A DNA stretch of 64,000 bases, taken from JACKAQ01 sp020634975 [NCBI: Calditrichia bacterium] (lineage in GTDB: Bacteria; Calditrichota; Calditrichia; RBG-13-44-9). Positions within the stretch are counted from its first letter, which is position 1, and each line of letters starts with the position of its first letter. Made by a program: the position numbers and the translations under genes. Below the pieces are notes generated by a model. It was not told the origin of the DNA, did not search any database, and saw only the letters and a program-made list of their open reading frames with translations. Where the stretch lies: contig JACKAQ010000003.1 in NCBI GenBank assembly GCA_020634975.1, positions 348,798 to 412,797 on the forward strand. Reading direction: 5' to 3'. Of the stretch, positions 63,377 through 64,000 are shown piece by piece.

Positions 63377-64000
63377 TGTTGCATCCTTTCTCTATTTCTG
63401 AATCTAAAGCGGGTATTGGCAAAAATTGCCACTGCTTTTCCCGGCAAAAATCAACCATTTGCTGAACGCAGGTCAACAAATGCGGTGCTGTCTGAGCCGA
63501 ATCGTGAAAAACAACTATATCGCCCGGACGTAAAGATTGTCGCAAGTGTTTCATAATTTTATCCGGTTGCCATTTAAAATCATACGCCATTACCGACCAC
63601 AGCACCATTTGCTGGTTAAATTTGCGCAGCACCGGAAAAATTCGTCCGTCAAAATAGCCGTATGGCGGACGAAACAGCGTTGGCATTTTCCCAAATTTAT
63701 CGCAAATCATTTGGTTTGCAAATGCCAGCTCCCGCTCAATTTGCGCGTTGCGCAATCCTGTCATCGCCGTGTGGTGAAAACTGTGGCTTCCCAAAACGTG
63801 TTCGCTGTAATCCAAATCTACCAATAGGTTCCGGTTACGAAAAACCTGCTCGCCGGACAGAAAAAAGGTTGCCGGAATTTGCGCATCTGCCAAATAATCC
63901 AGCAACGGTTGCGTGACCGGCGGGTGCGGGCCATCGTCAAAGGTCAGGTAAATTGCGTTGGTTTCCGGTGGAAAAGACCATCTAATTTGTGGAAACGGTT
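63363..64000 (-). CDS. polysaccharide deacetylase (CE4/NodB), partial at the right edge
   Basis: The frame enters from beyond the window and ends at 63363, with about 212 codons visible. NodB motif 1 is IYLTFDDGPHPPVTQPLLDY with the catalytic Asp and metal Asp. Motif 2 is VLGSHSFHHTAMT (His-x3-His), motif 3 is LFRPPYGYFD, and the end has DIVVFHDSAQTAPH with the leaving-group His. It probably deacetylates peptidoglycan or an exopolysaccharide. The N-terminus, where a signal or anchor would be, is missing. Confidence 0.92.
   Translation of the reverse strand, partial: PFPQIRWSFPPETNAIYLTFDDGPHPPVTQPLLDYLADAQIPATFFLSGEQVFRNRNLLVDLDYSEHVLGSHSFHHTAMTGLRNAQIERELAFANQMICDKFGKMPTLFRPPYGYFDGRIFPVLRKFNQQMVLWSVMAYDFKWQPDKIMKHLRQSLRPGDIVVFHDSAQTAPHLLTCVQQMVDFCREKQWQFLPIPALDSEIEKGCNNGIR

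Overview
The window looks like a chromosomal contig from an FCB-superphylum bacterium, with Calditrichota/KSB1-like lineages as my best guess (inference). Three secreted proteins end in the NYPNPFNPST-type C-terminal sorting domain of type IX secretion cargo. The energy-coupled outer-membrane protein has an N-terminal carboxypeptidase-like domain, HprK sits with a mannose-type EIIA, and base composition is moderate. No rRNA operon, prophage, transposase or CRISPR array was seen.

Bases 1-21466 form a pectin-utilisation locus, almost entirely on the minus strand. Read in transcription order it encodes a TonB-dependent receptor, a secreted beta-helix protein, GH105, GH28, two PL1 pectate lyases, a CE8 pectinesterase, a DUF4861 lipoprotein, an alpha/beta esterase, KduD, a rhamnogalacturonan acetylesterase, KduI and a TRAP transporter (DctP, DctQ and a DctM cut by the left edge). 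One plus-strand gene (3996-5234) encodes a membrane-anchored winged-helix regulator. A 10-bp direct repeat lies in front of it, and related AACTGTTA sites recur upstream of the TonB-receptor and beta-helix genes. The implied route is: extracellular de-esterification and lyase cleavage, outer-membrane uptake, periplasmic trimming, TRAP import of monomers, then KduI/KduD to 2-keto-3-deoxygluconate. KdgK and KdgA are not in view.

Bases 22000-30100 are more AT-rich and accessory-like. They hold a small coiled-coil ORF, a SpoIIE-type phosphatase, and a cassette of two DUF4874/DUF4832 paralogues flanking a GH114-like protein. The cassette is bracketed by an imperfect direct repeat of about 67 bp. 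Two tRNA genes (Leu-TAA, Gly-GCC) follow.

Bases 30488-48101 are mostly housekeeping and transport: HprK with EIIA-Man, a phospholipid-methyltransferase-like enzyme, a hybrid-length propeller sensor kinase with its NarL-type regulator, EamA, TerC, an ASPIC/UnbV secreted protein, MutY, a GxxExxY protein inside inverted repeats, an orphan TRAP-type binding lipoprotein, an M20D peptidase, and a 34-residue basic protein.

Bases 48200-64000 contain a multiply frameshifted lipoprotein gene, a 41-bp tandem repeat, a kinase/receiver pair, alkaline and acid phosphatases, a PaaK-like ligase, a large SF1 helicase with a C-terminal nuclease-like domain, and small enzymes up to a polysaccharide deacetylase cut by the right edge.

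Many genes carry single-base frameshifts. Most of them are one-base losses in short homopolymers. I read these mainly as consensus indel errors, but real decay cannot be excluded from sequence alone. Such genes are listed as pseudogenes, with the likely intact product named.
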